This document shows, piece by piece, positions 16,590-25,907 of a stretch of 64,000 nucleotides of DNA (position 1 is its first letter; the number at the start of each line of letters is the position of its first letter). The position numbers and the translations under genes are program-made. The notes under the pieces were generated by a model that was given only the letters and a program-made list of their open reading frames with translations, was not told the origin of the DNA and did no database searches. Location: positions 1 to 64,000 of the forward strand of contig JAHZBA010000010.1 in the NCBI GenBank assembly GCA_019423635.1. Reading direction: 5' to 3'. This stretch comes from Clostridiales bacterium. Lineage in GTDB: Bacteria; Bacillota; Clostridia; Oscillospirales; Oscillospiraceae.

Positions 16590-18349
16590 TGAAAAAACTC
16601 TGGCCCCACGCCAGGCCCTACGGGGGATGGATTGCCGCGGGGATTCTGTGCAGCGCGGCGGAGGCGGTCTTTGAGCTGCTGATCCCGCTGGTGATGAGCG
16701 ACATTGTGGATATCGGCATTCAAAACGCCGATCAGTCCTTCATCCTGCGAAAGGGCGCGCTGATGGTGGCCATGGCCCTGGTGTCCCTGGCCTTCGGCGT
16801 GGGATCGGCCGTCTTCTCCTCCGTGGCGGGGCAGGGCTTCGGCGCGAACCTGCGCCGGGCGGAGTATGAGCACATTCAGGAGTTCGCCTTTTCCAACATC
16901 GAAAAGTTCTCCACCGCCTCCCTGGTGACCCGGCTCACCAGCGACGTCAACGCCATGCAGATGACGCTGATGATGGGGATGCGCCTGCTGGTGCGGGCGC
17001 CGGTGATGCTGGTGTCCGCCCTGGTGCTGTCCATCCGGATCAGCCTCCGGCTCAGCAGCGTCTTCCTGGTGGCCATGCCCCTTCTGCTGGTGCTGGTGGC
17101 GGTCATTCTGACCAGGGTGAACCCCATCTTCCGCTCCCTCCAGGAGCGGACCGACGCACTGAACCTGGTGGTGCAGGAGAACCTGGCGGGCATCCGTGTG
17201 GTGAAGTCCTTCGTCCGGGAGGCGGAGGAGCAGGAGAAGTTCGGCCGGCGGAACCGGGAGCTGAAGACCACCTCTCAGCGGGCCTTCGGCATCGTGGTGG
17301 TGAACATGCCCATCATGATGCTGATTGTCTACGGCACCATCATCGCCGTCATGTGGTTCGGCGGCCAGATGGTCTACGCCGGAACGCTGGAAGCCGGAAA
17401 GCTCATGACCTACTTCACCTATATCACCCAGATCCTGATCTCCCTCATGATGGTCTCCATGATCTTCATGATGCTGACCCGGTCCGTGGCCTGCGCCCGC
17501 CGGATCGTGGAGGTGCTGAACGAGGTTCCCGCCATCACGGACGAGAGGGCCAAAACGGAGCCGGATGAGACCGGAGCTCCGGTGCCCGTCACCGTGCAGG
17601 ACGGCAGCATCGACTTTACCCACGTGTCCTTCAAATACAGTCCGGAGAGTCCCGAGTGGATTCTACAGGACGTATCCCTCCACATCCCCTCCGGGAGCAC
17701 GGTTGGCATCCTGGGGGGCACCGGCAGCGCCAAGACGACCCTGGTCTCCCTGATCCCCCGGCTCTACGAGGCGGAGGAGGGCACGGTCCTGGTAGGGGGC
17801 CGGCCTGTAGGGGACTACACCATGGAGCACCTGCGGGACGCGGTGAGCATGGTGCTGCAAAAGAACACCCTCTTCTCCGGCACTATCCGGGAGAATCTCC
17901 TCTGGGGCAACCCGGAGGCGACCGACGAGGAGCTGTGGGCGGCCTGCCGGGCCGCCTGCGCCGACGAGTTCCTGGAGCGGATGCCCGACGGCCTGGACAC
18001 GGATCTGGGCCAGGGGGGCGTCAACGTCTCCGGCGGGCAGAAGCAGCGGCTGTGCATCGCCCGGGCCATTTTGAAGCAGCCGAAGGTGCTGATTCTGGAC
18101 GACTCCACCAGCGCCGTGGACACGGCGACGGACGCCAGGATCCGCGCCGCCTTCGCCCGGGAGCTCCGGGACACCACCAAGCTCATCATCGCCCAGCGGG
18201 TGGCCTCCGTGCAGGAGGCGGACCTGATCCTGGTGATGGAGGGCGGCCGCATCGCCGCCCAGGGCACCCACGGGGAGCTGATGGAGCACTGTGAGATCTA
18301 TCGGGAGGTCTATGAATCCCAGCAGGAAGGAGTGATGGCCCATGGCTGA
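16586..18349 (+). CDS. ABC exporter half-transporter, degenerate-site subunit
   Basis: 587 aa; six membrane helices (about 15-300) then an ATPase domain. Walker A is GGTGSAKT (about 376), signature VSGGQKQR is canonical (about 477), but Walker B ends LILDDST (Asp where the catalytic Glu belongs) and the H-loop is AQR (Gln for His). This is the pattern of the non-catalytic site subunit in heterodimeric exporters such as TM287/288 or LmrCD. Pairs with the next gene, which overlaps it by 8 bases. Likely exports drugs or peptides; substrate unknown. Confidence 0.92.
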   Translation: MMKKLWPHARPYGGWIAAGILCSAAEAVFELLIPLVMSDIVDIGIQNADQSFILRKGALMVAMALVSLAFGVGSAVFSSVAGQGFGANLRRAEYEHIQEFAFSNIEKFSTASLVTRLTSDVNAMQMTLMMGMRLLVRAPVMLVSALVLSIRISLRLSSVFLVAMPLLLVLVAVILTRVNPIFRSLQERTDALNLVVQENLAGIRVVKSFVREAEEQEKFGRRNRELKTTSQRAFGIVVVNMPIMMLIVYGTIIAVMWFGGQMVYAGTLEAGKLMTYFTYITQILISLMMVSMIFMMLTRSVACARRIVEVLNEVPAITDERAKTEPDETGAPVPVTVQDGSIDFTHVSFKYSPESPEWILQDVSLHIPSGSTVGILGGTGSAKTTLVSLIPRLYEAEEGTVLVGGRPVGDYTMEHLRDAVSMVLQKNTLFSGTIRENLLWGNPEATDEELWAACRAACADEFLERMPDGLDTDLGQGGVNVSGGQKQRLCIARAILKQPKVLILDDSTSAVDTATDARIRAAFARELRDTTKLIIAQRVASVQEADLILVMEGGRIAAQGTHGELMEHCEIYREVYESQQEGVMAHG

Positions 18350-20249
18350 GAAGAGACACGGCGGGCCCCACGGCGGGCCCCACGGCGGCCCTCACGGCGG
18401 GCCGCCGGGCGGCTTCCGCAAGCCCAAGGATCTGCGGGGCACCCTCCGCAGGCTCATGGGGTATCTGGGCCGGTACAAGCCCCACCTGGCCCTGGTGGTG
18501 CTCCTGCTGATTATCAGCTCCGCCTGCACCGTGGGCGGGTCCTATCTCATCAAGCCCATCCTCAACGACTACATCCTCCCGGGGGATTTTCCGGGCCTTG
18601 CCCGGATGCTGTGCCTCATGGGGGCGGTGTATCTGACGGGGGCGGCCTGCTCCTTCGGCTACGCCCGGATCATGGTCCACGTGTCCCAGACCTGCGTGGC
18701 GAAGATCCGGGAGGACCTGTTTGCCAAAATGCAGAAGCTGCCTTTGCAGTACTTCGACACCCACACCCACGGCGAGCTCATGAGCCGCTACACCAACGAC
18801 ATCGAGACCGTCTCCGAGGCGCTGAACAACAGCTTCGGCAGTCTCGTCTCCTGCACGCTGAACTTTCTGGGCACCATCGCCATGATGCTGGTGCTGAGCC
18901 CCCTGCTGACCCTCATCACCTTTGCCGTGCTGGCGGGAATGCTGTGGGTGGTGAAGTCCATCGGCAGCCGCAGCCGGCGGTACTTCGCCGCTCAGCAGGC
19001 GGCCCTGGGGGAGGTCAACGGCTACATTGAGGAGATGATCGAGGGCCAGAAGGTCATCAAGGTCTTCAACCACGAGCCGGCCGCCAAGGAGGGCTTTGAC
19101 CGCCGGAACGAGGCCTACCGCCGCGCCGGCGTCCGGGCCCAGATCTTTGCCGGCGTGATGATGCCCCTCATGGGGAACCTGAACTATATCAACTACGCCC
19201 TCAGCTGCTGCGTGGGGGCCGTGTTCGCCATCCACAGCGGCGGGGCCTTCCGCCTGGGGGACCTGGGGGCCTTCCTCCAGTACACCCGGCAGGTGGGCCA
19301 GCCCATCACCCAGATCTCCCAGCAGATGAACACCATTCTCTCCGCCGTGGCCGGCGCGGAGCGGATTTTCGACGTCATGGAGACAGCGCCGGAGGAGGAC
19401 GCGGGCCAGGTGGATCTGGTGCGGGTCCTGGAGGGCCCCGGCGGCGCGCTGACCGAGGCGGAATACGACACCGGCGCCTGGGCCTGGAAAAAGCCCGACG
19501 GGTCCCTGACGCCTCTGCGGGGCGACGTGCGCTTTGACCACGTGGTCTTTGGCTACACCCCGGACCAGACGGTGCTCAAGGACATCTCCCTCTTTGCAAA
19601 GCCCGGCCAGAAGCTGGCCTTTGTGGGCTCCACCGGCGCCGGCAAGACCACCATCACCAGTCTCCTGGGCCGCTTCTACGAGATCCAGAAGGGCACCATC
19701 ACCTACGACGGCATCGACATCCGGGAGATCCGCAAGGACGCCCTGCGGCGCTCTCTGGGGGTGGTGCTCCAGGACACCCACCTCTTCACCGGCACGGTGG
19801 CGGACAACATCCGCTACGGCCGCCCCGGCGCCTCCGACGAGGAGGTGGAGGCGGCCGCCCGCCTGGCCGGAGCGGACAGCTTCATCCGGCACCTGCCCCA
19901 GGGCTACGCAACCGTGCTCTCCGGCGACGGCGGAAGCCTGAGCCAGGGGGAGCGGCAGCTTCTGAACATCGCCCGTGCGGCCTGCGCCAACCCGCCGGTG
20001 CTGATCCTGGACGAGGCCACCAGCTCCATCGACACCCGGACGGAGAAGCTCATCGAGCGGGGCATGGACCGCCTCATGGCCGGCCGCACGGTCTTTGTCA
20101 TCGCCCACCGCCTCTCCACGGTCCGCAACGCCAGGGCCATCATCGTCCTGGAGCACGGCGAGATCATGGAGCGGGGAGACCACGACGATCTGATTGCCCA
20201 GCGGGGGCGGTACTATCAGCTCTACACCGGCCAGCTGGAGCTGGCGTAA
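18342..20249 (+). CDS. ABC exporter half-transporter, catalytic-site subunit with His/Gly-rich N terminus
   Basis: 635 aa. Residues about 5-25 are a GGPH tandem (RHGGPHGGPHGGPHGG), then six membrane helices and the ATPase domain: Walker A GSTGAGKT (about 428), Walker B LILDEATS with the catalytic Glu (about 557), H-loop AHRLST. Its signature is LSQGERQ instead of LSGGQ, the mirror image of the partner's defects, so the heterodimer has one consensus and one degenerate ATP site. The His-rich tail might bind metal (inference). An insert of about 35 residues precedes the nucleotide-binding fold. Confidence 0.92.
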   Translation: MAEKRHGGPHGGPHGGPHGGPPGGFRKPKDLRGTLRRLMGYLGRYKPHLALVVLLLIISSACTVGGSYLIKPILNDYILPGDFPGLARMLCLMGAVYLTGAACSFGYARIMVHVSQTCVAKIREDLFAKMQKLPLQYFDTHTHGELMSRYTNDIETVSEALNNSFGSLVSCTLNFLGTIAMMLVLSPLLTLITFAVLAGMLWVVKSIGSRSRRYFAAQQAALGEVNGYIEEMIEGQKVIKVFNHEPAAKEGFDRRNEAYRRAGVRAQIFAGVMMPLMGNLNYINYALSCCVGAVFAIHSGGAFRLGDLGAFLQYTRQVGQPITQISQQMNTILSAVAGAERIFDVMETAPEEDAGQVDLVRVLEGPGGALTEAEYDTGAWAWKKPDGSLTPLRGDVRFDHVVFGYTPDQTVLKDISLFAKPGQKLAFVGSTGAGKTTITSLLGRFYEIQKGTITYDGIDIREIRKDALRRSLGVVLQDTHLFTGTVADNIRYGRPGASDEEVEAAARLAGADSFIRHLPQGYATVLSGDGGSLSQGERQLLNIARAACANPPVLILDEATSSIDTRTEKLIERGMDRLMAGRTVFVIAHRLSTVRNARAIIVLEHGEIMERGDHDDLIAQRGRYYQLYTGQLELA

Positions 20250-20272
20250 GGGACCGCGGGAGGCATTTCAGG

Positions 20273-21295
20273 ATGTACGATGTGATCGTCATCGGCGCGG
20301 GCCCCGCCGGAAGCGCCGCCGCCCGGACTCTGGCGGAGCGGGGACTGGGGGTGCTGCTGGCGGAGCGGGCAAGGCTGCCCCGGTACAAGTCCTGCTCCGG
20401 GATGCTGATCCAAAAGGCCCTGCGCCTGACGGAGCGGTATTTCGGCCGCCCGGTGCCCGCCTCCGTCACCTGCGCCCCGGCGGAAAACCGCGGCATGGTG
20501 CTGACGGACAGCCGCGGCCGGGAGTATGTCTTCCCCCAGCCGGGGCTGAACGTGTGGCGCTCCGCCTTCGACGCCTTCCTGGCAAACCTGGCCGCCGAAA
20601 GCGGCGCGGAGCTGCGGCAGGCGTGCGCCGTCCTGTCCGCCCGGCCCCGGGCGGACGGCGTGACGGTGACCTTCCGGGGCGGCGGACAGGAGGAGGCCCG
20701 CTATGTCATTGACTGCGGCGGCGCGGCGGACGGCCGCCGTCTCCGGGACCATGTCCCGCCGCCTCCCGGCGTCCTCACCTGCCAGGCCTTCTACGACGGC
20801 CGCATCCGGCTGGACCCCCACTATTTCCACGCCTGGCTGGCCCCGGAGCTGTCGGACTACGACGCCTGGTTCAACGTGAAGGACCATCTCCTGGTCCTGG
20901 GCGTCTCGGCCATGGACCCCCGCAGGCTGCCGGAGCTCCACCGCCGTTTTCTGGCGTATCTCCGGGAGCACCACGGCCTGGAGCTGGGCCGGATGCACCG
21001 GGAGGAGAAGTGGCAGATGCCCCGGGTCCTGCCCGGCTGTCCCCTCGACCACGGCACGGGGCGCATTCTCTTTGCCGGCGAGACGGCGGGATTCCTGAAC
21101 CCCATGGGAGAGGGGATCTCGGCGGCCCTGGAGAGCGGCCGGGCCGCGGCCCTGGCGGTGTCGGCCCACCCGGAAGACCCCGAAGCCGCCCTCTCTGCCT
21201 ACCGGGCCGGGACAGAGGAGCTGCACGCCTACATGAAACGGCAGTGGCGCCTCACCGCCGCTTTGTCGGAGCGGTTCCGGGAGATGGACAGATAA
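20273..21295 (+). CDS. FAD-dependent oxidoreductase (geranylgeranyl-reductase-like)
   Basis: 340 aa. FAD-binding Rossmann motif VIGAGPAGSAAA at residues 6-17, RYKSCSG next to it, and the second flavin motif GRILFAGETAGFLNPMGEGI (about 262-281). This is the GR/FixC-like group that hydrogenates polyprenyl chains or oxidises quinone-type substrates. 23 bases after the exporter gene, AGG upstream of ATG 20273, so probably in the same operon, which might link it to modification of the exported compound (inference). Confidence 0.85.
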   Translation: MYDVIVIGAGPAGSAAARTLAERGLGVLLAERARLPRYKSCSGMLIQKALRLTERYFGRPVPASVTCAPAENRGMVLTDSRGREYVFPQPGLNVWRSAFDAFLANLAAESGAELRQACAVLSARPRADGVTVTFRGGGQEEARYVIDCGGAADGRRLRDHVPPPPGVLTCQAFYDGRIRLDPHYFHAWLAPELSDYDAWFNVKDHLLVLGVSAMDPRRLPELHRRFLAYLREHHGLELGRMHREEKWQMPRVLPGCPLDHGTGRILFAGETAGFLNPMGEGISAALESGRAAALAVSAHPEDPEAALSAYRAGTEELHAYMKRQWRLTAALSERFREMDR

Positions 21296-21336
21296 AAAGG
21301 GCCGTGCGGACCACCTGTTGTCCGCACGGCTCTTTT
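21295..21336 (+). terminator. terminator of the marR-ABC-flavoprotein operon
   Basis: Stem GCCGTGCGGAC (21301-21311) / GTCCGCACGGC (21320-21330), A5 before and CTCTTTT after. Also positioned to stop the converging DUF6512 gene. Confidence 0.85.
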
Positions 21337-21387
21337 CCTCTCTCACGTGTCCGCCCCGGCTTTCCGCGCCGCCAGGGCGGCACGCCG

Positions 21388-21939
21388 TCAGTTCACATGG
21401 TGAAACTCCGTCACCCCCGCCAGGCCCGTGGTCGGGTCCCGCCACAGAGCCAGGGGCCCCGGGTGGAACGTGCACCACACGAAGCAGAAGGCCAGGGCCC
21501 ACAGCGCCAGCAGCCCCAGCAGCTGCTGCCAGGGAGACGACAGCTTCCCCCGCCGCAGCAGGGATCCGTCCAGCAAAAACGCCCCCAGGTCCGCCAGGAA
21601 GAAGACGGCGATGTTTACCCAGTCGATGTCCCGCCCCAGGACGCCGGTGTAGGTGTAGAACAAAATCGGAATCAGCGCCAGTCCCGCCAGGATGCTGACG
21701 CACCGCACCGCCAGGAAGTTGGGGTAGTTCCGCCCCATGACGCACACCTGCGCCACGGAGAAGAGGAACAGGGGGAAGAACAGCAGCTTCATGTGCTCCC
21801 AGGTGGACTCGTTGACGGCGGAAAACGCCGCCGCCAGGGCGCTGCCGCCGCTCCAGTCGTAGACGAAGTGCAGCAGCGTCCCCAGCGCCCCCGTCAGCAA
21901 AAAGCCCGCCAGCTCCCAGTAAAACAGCCGTCTGTTCAT
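21388..21939 (-). CDS. DUF6512-type membrane protein
   Basis: 183 aa from ATG 21939 with GGGAGG 5 bases upstream. Five to six hydrophobic segments; conserved-looking motifs FVYDWSGG, VNESTWEHMKLLFFP (about 40-55) and FHPGPLALWRDPTTG near the C terminus match the DUF6512 family of integral membrane proteins. Function unknown. Stands alone; a hairpin element lies upstream. Confidence 0.75.
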   Translation of the reverse strand: MNRRLFYWELAGFLLTGALGTLLHFVYDWSGGSALAAAFSAVNESTWEHMKLLFFPLFLFSVAQVCVMGRNYPNFLAVRCVSILAGLALIPILFYTYTGVLGRDIDWVNIAVFFLADLGAFLLDGSLLRRGKLSSPWQQLLGLLALWALAFCFVWCTFHPGPLALWRDPTTGLAGVTEFHHVN

Positions 21940-21967
21940 AAAAACCTCCCAATCTCCCGCAAACTGA

Positions 21968-22112
21968 TACGAATCTTCCATAAAACGGTTTCGTTTTATG
22001 GAAGGGAAACGCATTCTGCGTTTCCCTTTTGCACCAAAACGGCGCAAAACCCGTCTCATAAGAATCCACGGCAGATCCGGTCTCCGGGGACGGATCTGCC
22101 GTGATTCCAGTA
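21968..22112. mobile_element. hairpin-rich palindromic element, copy 1 (145 bp)
   Basis: Ends TACGAATC... / ...GGATTCCAGTA-like (right end read inward TACTGGAATC). Four hairpins in order: TTCCATAAAAC/GTTTTATGGAA, GGGAAACGCA/TGCGTTTCCC, TTTTGC...GCGCAAAA, and GAATCCACGGCAGATCCG paired with CGGATCTGCCGTGATTC. The same order is kept in the copy at 56062-56216 with changed but still paired stem bases. Lies between the DUF6512 gene and azlD; no coding content. Confidence 0.7.
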
Positions 22113-22131
22113 TAGGGAGAAATCGGAGATT

Positions 22132-22467
22132 TTATGCAAAGACGGTCTGCACCAGCACCATGTAGAGCACCGTCCCGCCGGCAATGGACACCAGCACATT
22201 CCCCCACCGGCCATGGAGCAGTCCCACGGCCAGAATCGCCAGCAGCTCCGGCGCGCCGTGGGGGGCGGCACGCCAGGAGACATCCTTCAGGCAGTAGACC
22301 ACCAGCAGCCCCATCATGGCGGCGGGGAGCAGCCGGCCAAGATCCGTCACGGCCTTGGGCGGCTCCCGCCGCTCCGGAAACAGCCAGAAGGGCAGCCAGC
22401 GGGTCAGCTGCGTCCCGGCGGCCACCGCCAGGATGATGCCCAGGGTCTGTCCAGGTGTCAGGTACAC
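22132..22467 (-). CDS. azlD: branched-chain amino acid exporter small subunit AzlD
   Basis: 111 aa, GTG start at 22467 overlapping the azlC stop by ten bases (GTGTACCTGA), GGAGGA 6 bases upstream. Four hydrophobic segments and the AzlD signature GTQLTRWLPFWLF near residue 18. Forms the small subunit of the AzlCD permease that exports branched-chain amino acids. Confidence 0.88.
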   Translation of the reverse strand: MYLTPGQTLGIILAVAAGTQLTRWLPFWLFPERREPPKAVTDLGRLLPAAMMGLLVVYCLKDVSWRAAPHGAPELLAILAVGLLHGRWGNVLVSIAGGTVLYMVLVQTVFA

Positions 22468-23153
22468 AGCTTCCTCCTCCCTCCCAGCAGCGCACACAGC
22501 ACCAGAATCATGGCTGGGATCACCATATTTCCCGCCCCAAACACCGCCAGGCTCACGGCGGCGCAGACCAGGCCGATCACCCCGGCGGGACGGTTCTCCC
22601 GCTTCTTCCACTGCTCCAGAAACAGCACCACAAAAAGGGCTGTCAGGGCGAAGTCCATGCCCTTGGTATGGAACGGAATGAGGTTTCCCAGAAGCCCCCC
22701 GGCGGCGGTGCCCGCCACCCAGTAGGCGTAGTCCAGCAGGGAGATGCAGAGGTAGAACCGCCTCGGCTCCACGCCCTCCGGCGGGTCCAGGGAGGAGACC
22801 AGGGAGAAGGTCTCGTCGCAGAGGGTGTAGATCAGGACGGCCCGGACCCTTCCCAAACCCCTGTACTTCTCCAGCAGGGCCAGGCCGTAGAACATATGGC
22901 GGGCGTTGACCATGACGGACAGGAGGAAGGCCTGAAGGGGGTCGAAGGCGGCGGTCAGCAGGGTGATGGCCAGGAACTGCATACTGCCGCCGAAGGCCAC
23001 GGCGCTCATGAGGGTGGACCACAGGGGGCCGTAGCCCTTGGACTGCATGAGGACGCCGTAGGCCAGGCCCAGGCAGAGGAAGCCGGTCATCACGGGGATG
23101 GTGTTTGGAAAGGCCGCCCGCAGAGCGGCGCGGCGGAGCGTGAGATCGTTCAT
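22458..23153 (-). CDS. azlC: branched-chain amino acid exporter large subunit AzlC
   Basis: 231 aa. AzlC family features: GFLCLGLAYGVLM, GGSMQFLAI, NARHMFYGLALL and TDETF-like TLCDETFSL. Six or so membrane helices. AGGAG 6 bases before ATG 23153. Overlaps azlD, so the two subunits are translationally coupled. No promoter was evident in the repeat-filled upstream spacer. Confidence 0.92.
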   Translation of the reverse strand: MNDLTLRRAALRAAFPNTIPVMTGFLCLGLAYGVLMQSKGYGPLWSTLMSAVAFGGSMQFLAITLLTAAFDPLQAFLLSVMVNARHMFYGLALLEKYRGLGRVRAVLIYTLCDETFSLVSSLDPPEGVEPRRFYLCISLLDYAYWVAGTAAGGLLGNLIPFHTKGMDFALTALFVVLFLEQWKKRENRPAGVIGLVCAAVSLAVFGAGNMVIPAMILVLCALLGGRRKLCT

Positions 23154-23609
23154 AGTGACTCCTGAGAGGCAGAATTTTGGGTGGGGAGGGCGCGAAGCGC
23201 AGAGAAGGCTTTTTGATCAAACTTTTTCTCGAAAAAGTTTGTGGGGTGCAGGGGCAAAGCCCCTGCTCGCGCCCCGCAGGGCGCGAAAAATCTCAAAAAG
23301 GAAGGCCGCGCCGCATAATTCTTCGCTGACAGCCCTTTCGGCGCGGCCTTCCAGCGCCTTTGCCGCCTCCGGCGGCAAACAGCCCTCTCAACTTCTGATT
23401 GGCATTGAGCGTCTCTTCTTTGGATTTTTGATTGGGCGGGGCCTCTTGTTTTGGCCGTTCCGCCCTCCCGCAAAATGCACTTTCCCCGCCCTCGGGCGGG
23501 GAAAGCTGTTTTGCTGGCTTTTTCTTTGGCCGCCGCTTGCGGCGGCCATCGCAGGGGCTCTGCCCCTGCACCCCGCGGCCTTTGAAAAGGCCGGCGAAAC
23601 TTTTATCTA
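23154..23609. repeat. repeat-filled spacer between azlC and argS
   Basis: Left part (23205-23265) has TTTGATCAAACTTTTTCTCG, AAAAAGTTTGTGGGGTGCAG and the CAGGGGC/GCCCCTG hairpin; right part (23541-23606) is the same hairpin block inverted, abutting the argS stop in the orientation seen after GH3 and serS. Between them are GAAGGCCGCGCCG.../...CGGCGCGGCCTTC (about 23301-23351), GCCGCCTCCGGCGG, and CCCCGCCCTCGGGCGGGG dyads. No gene. Confidence 0.7.
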
Positions 23610-25355
23610 TTACATCTTCTCAGGGGCATCCACGCCAATGAGCTTCAGGCCGTTGCGCAGCACGATCCGCGCGTCGTCCGCCAGCTTCAGCCTCGCCGCC
23701 CGCACCTCCGTCTCCTCGCCCTTGATGCGGCAGGCGTTGTAGAAGCGGTGGAAGCAGCCCGCCAGCTCCTGGAGGCAGCGGTTGATGTGGCTGGGGTCGT
23801 AGTCCCTGGCCGCCAGACGGATCTCCTCGCAGAACTGGGCCATCTGCTTGATGAGCGTCCGCTCCGTCTCCCCGGCCAGCAGGGCCATGTCCACCTCCCG
23901 CTGCGGCGGGACCGCCGCGCCCTCCTCCGCCAGGGTCCGCAGCAGCGAGCAGATCCGGGCGTGGGCGTACTCCACGTAGTAGATGGGGTTCTCACTGTCC
24001 TCCCGGACGGCCAGTCCCAGGTCAAAGTCCATCTGGGTGTCGGGCTTGGCGTTGAAGAACCACCGGGCGGCGTCTACCGGCACCTCGTCCAGAAGGTCCG
24101 ACAGGGAGATGGCCTTGCCGGTGCGCTTGCTCATCTTCACCAGCTCCCCGTCCCGCAGCAGCTTCACCAGCTGCATCAGCACGATGTCCAGCCGCCCGGA
24201 GCCGTCCAGCCCCAGGGCGTCCAGGGCCCCCTTGAGCCGGGCCACGTGGCCGTGGTGGTCCGCGCCCCAGATGTTGATGACGCGGTCAAAGCCCCGGGTC
24301 TCAAACTTGTTGCGGTGGTAGGCGATGTCGGCGGCAAAGTAGGTGTAAAAGCCGTTGGCCCGGCGGAGCACGTCGTCCTTCAAATCCAGCTTTTCAATGT
24401 CCTTTTCCTTCTTCCCCGCCCTGCGGGCCTGCTCCCGGAGAATGTCCGCCGTCTTCAGCCACAGCGCCCCGTCCTTTTCGTAGGTCCAGCCCCGCTGCGT
24501 CAAAAGCTCCACGGTCTCCGCCACCGCGCCGCTCTCGTGGAGGGTGGACTCCAGAAACCAGGTGTCATACTCAATCTTGTACCGCCGCAGGTCGCGCTTC
24601 ATCCTGGGCAGGTTGATACTGAGGCCAAACCGGGCCAATGTCTCCTGCCGCTCCGCCTCCGGGGCGGCGGCCAGCTTGTCCCCGTGCTGTTCATAGTAGA
24701 CCCTCGCCAGGTCCCGGATGTCCTCCCCCTGGTATCCGTCCTCCGGGAAGGGCACCGCGTCCTCTCCCCGGATCAGCTGGAGGTAGCGGGCCTCAATGGA
24801 GTGGGCGAACTTGTCGATCTGGTGTCCGGCGTCGTTGACGTAGAACTCCCGGCTCACCTCCGCGCCGCAGGCCGAGAGCACGGAGGCCAAAGTGTCCCCC
24901 AGCACGCCGCCCCGGGCGTTGCCCATGTGCATGGGGCCCGTGGGGTTGGCGGAGACGAACTCCACCATGATCTTCTGTCCCCGCAGGCCGTCGTTGGTGC
25001 CGTAGGCGGCGCCCTCGGCCTCCACCGCCTCCAGGACGCCCTGATACCACCGCTCGTGGAAGCGGAAGTTCAAAAAGCCCGGCCCCGCGATCTCCGCGGA
25101 GGCAAAATACGTCCCCTCCAGGTCCATGTGGTCCAGCAGGGCCTGGGCAATCTCCCGGGGGGACTTGCGCAGCGCCTTGGAAGCCGCCAGGGCAAAGGTG
25201 GTGGTGAGGTCCCCGTTGGCGCTGTCCTTGGGGATCTCCACCGGAGCGGCGTTCACCTCCGCCCGGGGCAGCGCGCCCTCCGCGGCGGCGGCCTCATAGG
25301 CCCTCATGGCCAGAGCCGCGGCCTGGTCCTTTGCAGATTGAATCATGTTCGTCAT
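23610..25355 (-). CDS. argS: arginyl-tRNA synthetase
   Basis: 581 aa from ATG 25355 (AGAGGG upstream). Class Ia synthetase: N-terminal additional domain, HIGH-type motif in SANPTGPMHMGNARGG (about 128), KMSK-type motif KMSKRTGKAI (about 410), and the C-terminal DALR anticodon-binding domain with HINRCLQELAGCFHRFYN. Charges tRNA-Arg. Third gene after murI and the ywiB-like gene, an arrangement known from other Firmicutes (ywiB next to argS). Length is usual. A hairpin repeat starts at its stop codon. Confidence 0.97.
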   Translation of the reverse strand: MTNMIQSAKDQAAALAMRAYEAAAAEGALPRAEVNAAPVEIPKDSANGDLTTTFALAASKALRKSPREIAQALLDHMDLEGTYFASAEIAGPGFLNFRFHERWYQGVLEAVEAEGAAYGTNDGLRGQKIMVEFVSANPTGPMHMGNARGGVLGDTLASVLSACGAEVSREFYVNDAGHQIDKFAHSIEARYLQLIRGEDAVPFPEDGYQGEDIRDLARVYYEQHGDKLAAAPEAERQETLARFGLSINLPRMKRDLRRYKIEYDTWFLESTLHESGAVAETVELLTQRGWTYEKDGALWLKTADILREQARRAGKKEKDIEKLDLKDDVLRRANGFYTYFAADIAYHRNKFETRGFDRVINIWGADHHGHVARLKGALDALGLDGSGRLDIVLMQLVKLLRDGELVKMSKRTGKAISLSDLLDEVPVDAARWFFNAKPDTQMDFDLGLAVREDSENPIYYVEYAHARICSLLRTLAEEGAAVPPQREVDMALLAGETERTLIKQMAQFCEEIRLAARDYDPSHINRCLQELAGCFHRFYNACRIKGEETEVRAARLKLADDARIVLRNGLKLIGVDAPEKM

Positions 25356-25373
25356 AGTATCCCTCTTTCGTTC

Positions 25374-25453
25374 AATTAGGAATGAGGAATTAGGAGTTAG
25401 GAATTGGAGGTGGTTTACATAAATTCCTAATTCCTCATTCCTCATTCCTAATT
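25374..25453. repeat. 80-bp palindrome of AATTAGGAATGAGG units
   Basis: AATTAGGAATGAGGAATTAG... pairs with ...CTAATTCCTCATTCCTAATT around a centre at GGTGGTTTACATAAA. A/T-rich, unlike its surroundings. It separates the ywiB-like gene from argS and would form a long stem in the mRNA. Similar purine/pyrimidine simple-sequence palindromes occur at 33364-33460. Confidence 0.8.
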
Positions 25454-25461
25454 AAGAAAAC

Positions 25462-25893
25462 CTATTTTCTCCTCACCTGAATCTTGAACCGGTTCCGCCC
25501 CGTCACGGTGTGCTCCACCGCGATGGAGTACCGGATCTCCAGCAGGCCCCCCCGCTGGGTGAGGTTGTGCCGCAGGTGGGCGGTCTGGACATCCACCGCC
25601 AGCTCCCCGTAGGGCGTCTCGTACAGGGAGGTGTGCTGCCGGCCCTCCTGAAAGATCATCTGGGAGTTCACCGTGCCCGTCCGGGTGAGGACCACCTGGT
25701 CCTCCCGGACCTGAAAGGTGGTCGTGGTGCCCTCCATCCCCGTCAGGGCCGTCTCCTGGTAGCACAGGGTGATCTCCCCCTCCGCAAGGGTCATGGCGCC
25801 CTCGGTCACCAGCTCCGTGGCGTCCGGCTCGGCGTGGTCATAGTACTGCTCTCCCCGAATGGTCAGCAGCACCGGAAACGTCTCCTGCTCCAT
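25462..25893 (-). CDS. DUF1934 (YwiB-like) beta-barrel protein
   Basis: 143 aa, predicted soluble. DUF1934 features: PVLLTIRGEQYY start, central ETALTGMEGTTTTF, and C-terminal HLRHNLTQRGGLLEIRYSI. The family has a calycin-like fold and unknown function, and is typically beside argS, as here. GAGGAGG 7 bases before ATG 25893; 14 bases behind murI. Confidence 0.87.
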   Translation of the reverse strand: MEQETFPVLLTIRGEQYYDHAEPDATELVTEGAMTLAEGEITLCYQETALTGMEGTTTTFQVREDQVVLTRTGTVNSQMIFQEGRQHTSLYETPYGELAVDVQTAHLRHNLTQRGGLLEIRYSIAVEHTVTGRNRFKIQVRRK

Positions 25894-25907
25894 GGGGCCC
25901 CTCCTCG

